Positions 59,580 through 64,000 of a stretch of DNA of 64,000 nt are shown one piece after another; the stretch's first letter is position 1; each line of letters starts with the position of its first letter. The notes beneath the pieces were generated by a model that was given only the letters and a program-made list of their open reading frames with translations, ran no database searches and was not told where the DNA came from. The position numbers and the translations under genes were made by a program. The stretch lies in contig OX419758.1 in assembly GCA_948567375.1 (NCBI GenBank), positions 43,353,473 through 43,417,472 of the forward strand, given 5' to 3'. Source of the stretch: Lunularia cruciata. Its lineage: Eukaryota > Streptophyta > Marchantiopsida > Lunulariales > Lunulariaceae.

Positions 59580-62500
59580 CGTTTACGTCAACGTCTGAGA
59601 GAGTGGCAAAACGCCAAGCGGTTCGTTCAAGCGGGACACAGTGATTGTCACTCTATCCCGATCAGACTTTGGCACTGTGTAGCGAGTGTAAGATACGCGG
59701 AAATCTCATACAAGGTGCCCGCGGTGATTGGGAAGGAACTTATGCATTGAAGTCCTCCAAGGATATTCCACGTTGGCATGTCTCATATGAAGTGAGTTAG
59801 ACTGGCTGGGATTGGGTTAGCGATTCGATTAGTTAACAGAAGGCGAGTCCAGGGAGAAACCGTACCAAAATTCCGCAGATGGAGTTGCAGTTACATTCGG
59901 AAACAATCAAGTTGAATGATGTTCTCCACAAATTTGGTAGCAACAGAATACATTCCCCGTCCTCTTAGTAACTAAAAAGCTGACTAGAAAGCAGTGAACT
60001 CATGAGAACAGAAGGACATAAGAACGAAGAGCAAGATGGAAAATCAGAGGGTACTAGGCCAGCTGAGAACTTCAACGAACAAACAGTTTCTTCAAGGCGC
60101 TTGGAGTAAGTATTTTGCTTTTCTCCTCCGCTATCTTGCTTTCTCACAAGAAGCGTCCAGAATGGCAATGGCTTGGAAGGATTCCAGTGTTTTCTTAAGG
60201 CCGAGTCAGGGTTCTCACATATTACGAAATGAAATACAGAATACGTTGTAAACACAAGACTGACTCTGACATATGATTAGCCTAGTAAAGATCGTCATAA
60301 CTATCAATTACAGCGAGTGGTAAGCATGCTGAAGTATGCATACAGGGCTTAGTATGATGTTTTTGATACATAGGTACCTGCAGTACATAGTGAGTGCGAG
60401 CAAGAGTAACTTTGAGAAAGAAGCATGACATGTTTACAGCATTAAGATGTCAGTGCATAGGAATGAACGAGTCCCACAAATAACGAGACGTCCCCGGAAC
60501 GAGTGTATGAGGACCGGTATTAACCCTGCATACACTATGTCGGCATGAGTCTAAAAACACCAAAAAAAAAGAAGCAGTTTTTTATGTAGTGATTCTGCAC
60601 AGTAACACCCTCTTCGTCCCGTGTCCTGCGGGGTGCCAAGGTAACGTGATGCAATGCCAGTATCTCCCGCCCCGAGTCTCTGATTTTCTGCTCATGAGTG
60701 CTAGGGTTCTCACATAATACGCTGAAAGTCCTCGCTAATCGCCTATGCACGGTAATTGTACAGCTGCTCATCCTGCACGATGTGCTCCTCTATCATAAGT
60801 ATCTTCTTAACTCGAAGGTACGGCTTCCAAGTGGGTACTCGGTGACGGCTAGCTCCAGCATCCACCGACTTGAACGTGATATATCTTCCAACGTTTTGCA
60901 TATCCCTTGATCTACTGGCCCTGCTTATAAATGCACAGTTTTCAAGATCCTAAGTGGAGTGTAGGGTTTAGTGGAGGTATCGGAGACAGTCTGGTGAGTT
61001 ACTTCCGCTGTTCATTGTACTTCAAATCCATCATATCGAAGCTAAAGCTCTAGAATCGACATGATAGCATATATGTTGTAAAACGGACAGAAACGGTCTC
61101 CAGCAGTAGCTACCGCAATACTAAAACTTAATTGCGGGTGTAAGACTGCAGAATTCTTCAGCTGATCAATAACAGTTTGAATGAATAGGTCGTTCCCAAT
61201 GAATTTCCTTTTGCAAATTTAGCTCCGCGAGTGAGTGGATTTCATAACTTTCAAGGTCTGATGCAACGATTTACGACTATACAGAATATAGTTGACTATC
61301 GAGATAATCACTGTAGAATATTGACAGTATAACACAGTATACTGTATCTCATTTCGTCGGGTGGTAGGAATCGAATACTCATGGGGATTCCTAAACGGTT
61401 CATGTTTTCTCCGTCTATTCTTTCACTGAACTTTGTCTTCCAGAGCAAATATGTGGGTACACCAAGCTGTTGTCCCTGTGCTAGGTCAGTTTGTGATCTC
61501 TTCCATATGCATGAATGCACCGGTAAAGTTCACGAGGTTAACACCGGGAAGTTTATCCCATTCCAACAACATAACATTAAAGGGTTTAAAGTCGACGGAT
61601 ACTTACGGGACATTTAGTGACATCCATACAACAATTTATGGGATCGTTCCCGTACAGTTATAAAATCTCCAGTGAATCTAAGTTCCTCAATTTTAATCAA
61701 AGGGTTTTATGTGTAATCCTGGAACCCGATTCACGTGTTAGATTAAATTTCTCATGTCTTCCACGTGCACCCATTAAATTAAATTAAATTTTTTACACAA
61801 TCTGTAAGTTTTTCTTTTGATATTTACGGAACCCATAAAAACTAAATCTGAAACCTCCAATTGTACAACAGTATGAATCAGTACGGCGACCAGGGTTGCA
61901 CTTCCTATCTCGAGCTTCACAATATCTTGAGGGGCCCAGCAGGAGGATTTTAGCTGGCTGAAAACATTTGTACTTCAGAGAGGAAGTTCCAATCCTCCAT
62001 GACCTGGTAAGGCGGCAATGGAAGGTAAGGAATTGGAGTGCCGGAAGCTTTCGACAATTCGATGACAAGGAATTCTGCTCTAAACTAGAAGGAGAAGCTG
62101 AACAAACGCTGGTGAAAAAAATGACTCCAACAGGATATGGAAGAGAGGAAAGAGGAAAGTGTGAAAATAGCGTGAGAATATATATAAAACACGTTATGTC
62201 TCCTTTTACACATGGAATTGTATTCTTCTTCTGGTACGTTCAATTTGGAGAAATTCTGCTTAGTTATGACCGAACTGTGACACTTTATATCTTCTTTAGA
62301 AATCCAACCACATTAAAGTTGACTGTATTAGAGTTCGATGCCATCAAGTTCCTGATCCAACGAACGTTTAACATGCTCTTCGCTTTGTTGAAGTTTGCTT
62401 CCAACCTGACGCCCACTTTGCTAAGGTGAAAGGAACTCTTGGATAACCCAAGGAATCTGGTACAAGAAGATGAGAGGAGTATTAGTAAGTTCCGTAAAAT

Positions 62501-63200
62501 ATTTTTCTAGTTTAGCCAAGTGTGGGGGAACCGATTCTTCCCTGTGTGATTTACTAACTTTGCAATTATTTTTAGATGGAGACTTCTCTTCTAACGGGAA
62601 TAGCGTTTTGTGTAAAATATCACGGGAAATACTCGTATTAGTTTGTTAAGGTATTATATTGTATGCGACACATGACGTATTCTTTCATCCGAATATGCCA
62701 GGAAAGTTTCTTTCAGAAAAGAACAATCAGAAATAGCTGAAACTTCATCACAGAAAGATGAATATACTCTGAACAATTGGGGAAATGTTTATCGACCCAA
62801 TATTTTATGACAGTCCTGTTATCTAAATGTGTACTAAAACAGCTTCCAATTTGAATTATAAAGAGATGGAATTTTATGCGCAGGTGCTTTTTATTCTACA
62901 ATGATAAGATATTGAAGACATGCGGATATAAAATTCATAATTTTCCAGGACAATTGGGTGGACCTGAAATGATTCTGATGGAAAATATTTGGGCAGATTT
63001 GGTATGCGATACTGTAGATAAACTTTTGCATAATTCAATAGAGATGCCTGCAATTTCTTGTAAATCAATGCATTAAGGAACCATTGAAGAACTGGGTCCG
63101 CTGTATTAAGTAGGACTAGTTCTTGGTTTGCTTCATTACGTGGTTAGTATTTGGTTACTGCAAGTAAACTGTACCTTGGGGGAGTCAAACTCATCCTCTG
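59580..63200. other. No recognisable gene
   Basis: A phrase GGGTTCTCACATA(T/A)TACG occurs at about 60210 and again at about 60705, suggesting a dispersed repeat fragment. A 153-codon plus-strand frame (61968-62429) is the longest here; it is Lys/Arg/Glu-rich at first, then hydrophobic, with no domain, and is probably non-coding. From 62.5 kb the DNA is AT-rich. Confidence 0.45.
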
Positions 63201-63214
63201 AGAAGATTTCTAGA

Positions 63215-63319
63215 ATTTAATAGAACCTAGAAATATCCTGAGAGTTCTAGGTTCTATTAAATCTCACCTAGCTTGAAAGCTAAGTGAGATTAAAGCTTGA
63301 AATCTCATTTAAGCTTTAA
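63215..63319. repeat. Three consecutive hairpins
   Basis: (1) 63215-63232 ATTTAATAGAACCTAGAA pairs perfectly over 18 bp with 63245-63262 TTCTAGGTTCTATTAAAT (12-nt loop). (2) 63261-63274 ATCTCACCTAGCTT pairs with 63277-63290 AAGCTAAGTGAGAT at 13 of 14 positions (2-nt loop). (3) 63290-63298 TTAAAGCTT pairs perfectly with 63311-63319 AAGCTTTAA. The three are adjacent, sharing only a few border bases, and together span 105 bp. No coding frame is seen. Confidence 0.85.
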
Positions 63320-64000
63320 ATCTTACAAGGAATTTTTGCCACCAAAATGCATGTACTTGGTATCGCAAAATTAGATTTTAATTTACAATATTGAGACTTA
63401 AATTAGTCGGTGCACTCCTTTGAAATTTAAATGTGATGCTGAAATTACCGCCACAGGGCATTCAAATTAAGAATGTGGGAAGTAATTCATTAGCAACAAG
63501 ATGAACCGTATTCTCCTCCCGTTATTTGAACTGGTACTAGTTAAACTTTAACCTCCTCCTTTGATTTATATTTGATGTACTTGGGTTCCTCATTGTTTGG
63601 CCTAAATGTTCCGGTCACTTTTATAAGCAAAATATTTTGTATTTAATCTACTTTCTAAGAAGAAACACCTTATCATACACGCATCGAGATAGTATGTTCA
63701 AATCGATAGTCTAAGAATATTTATACTGAACTTATTAGAAACGGAAGATTATTGTGTGGCTGGGTCTTTTCAGGCAATAAGAAATCGTTTGAAGAGACTA
63801 TATACCATATGATCGCGACTTTTTATTACTTTCCATGTATCATATTATCATTAAAGTGCAAGAATTTAAATTAACGTGTGTGCATATTTGATAGACTATC
63901 CATATGCACTTACTTTTTCATATTTACTGATTACACCGGTTGAGGTATAAACTGCTTAGTTGGTACTTTGCTATCAACTTTGTTATCACACAAGCAAATA

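Noticed and set aside
1-64000. tRNA, rRNA and CRISPR arrays
   Set aside because: No T-loop GGTTC(G/A)A(A/T)TCC pattern with flanking stems, no rRNA sequence and no regularly spaced repeats were found by eye; a covariance-model scan would be decisive.

Overview
The window looks like nuclear DNA of a land plant, most likely a bryophyte or another non-seed plant (inference). The evidence is spliceosomal introns with GT/AG borders of about 0.1 to 0.75 kb, a plant-type chloroplast Shewanella-like protein phosphatase, a plant TMEM245 (AI-2E family) protein, LTR retrotransposons with a plant initiator-Met tRNA primer site, and a PIF/Harbinger transposase relic. No bacterial operons, rRNA genes, tRNA genes or CRISPR arrays were seen. 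Gene density is very low: two convincing genes in 64 kb, both on the minus strand.

Layout. 1-0.5 kb: 3' end of an unidentified open frame that enters from the left edge. 0.5-4.7 kb: AT-rich, no gene. 4.75-6.8 kb: decayed Copia-like retroelement with an internal 96-bp duplication. 7-12.5 kb: small tandem repeats, hairpins and a moderately GC-rich block of coding-like but unidentified fragments on both strands. 12.57-13.10 kb: a dispersed repeat whose near copy lies at 53.8-54.3 kb. 13.16-16.32 kb: SLP1-type phosphatase gene, modelled here in nine exons. 16.45-17.8 kb: pyrimidine-rich leader-like DNA without a gene. 18-23.4 kb: repeats and AT-rich DNA. 23.5-24.55 kb: PIF/Harbinger transposase pseudogene. 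25.8-28.05 kb: minus-strand chromovirus relic. 28.05-35.37 kb: a complete but inactive plus-strand chromovirus (Ty3/gypsy) with both LTRs, carrying a solo LTR of its own family with a 5-bp target duplication inside gag. 35.37-36.07 kb: an inverted LTR plus leader of a related, older form. 36.07-41.1 kb: repeat-rich DNA with two copies of an unidentified decayed reading frame, tandem repeats and a long hairpin. 41.7-45.5 kb: coding-like unidentified fragments. 45.54-48.46 kb: TMEM245-like gene in two exons. 49.7-50.25 kb: unidentified minus-strand coding-like pair of frames. 50.3-64 kb: mostly AT-rich DNA without a recognisable gene, with the second copy of the 0.53-kb repeat and three hairpin-rich sites (56.1, 59.05 and 63.2 kb).

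The two genes do not form a functional unit. SLP1 is a predicted plastid PPP-family phosphatase and the TMEM245-like protein a predicted multi-pass membrane protein; about 29 kb of mostly nested transposon debris separates them. The most unusual features are the clustered short near-perfect hairpins (56.1 and 63.2 kb, plus single ones at 7.2, 8.6, 39.15, 58.4 and 59.05 kb), the retroelement that received a same-family insertion, the internally duplicated LTR, and the unidentified coding-like blocks.
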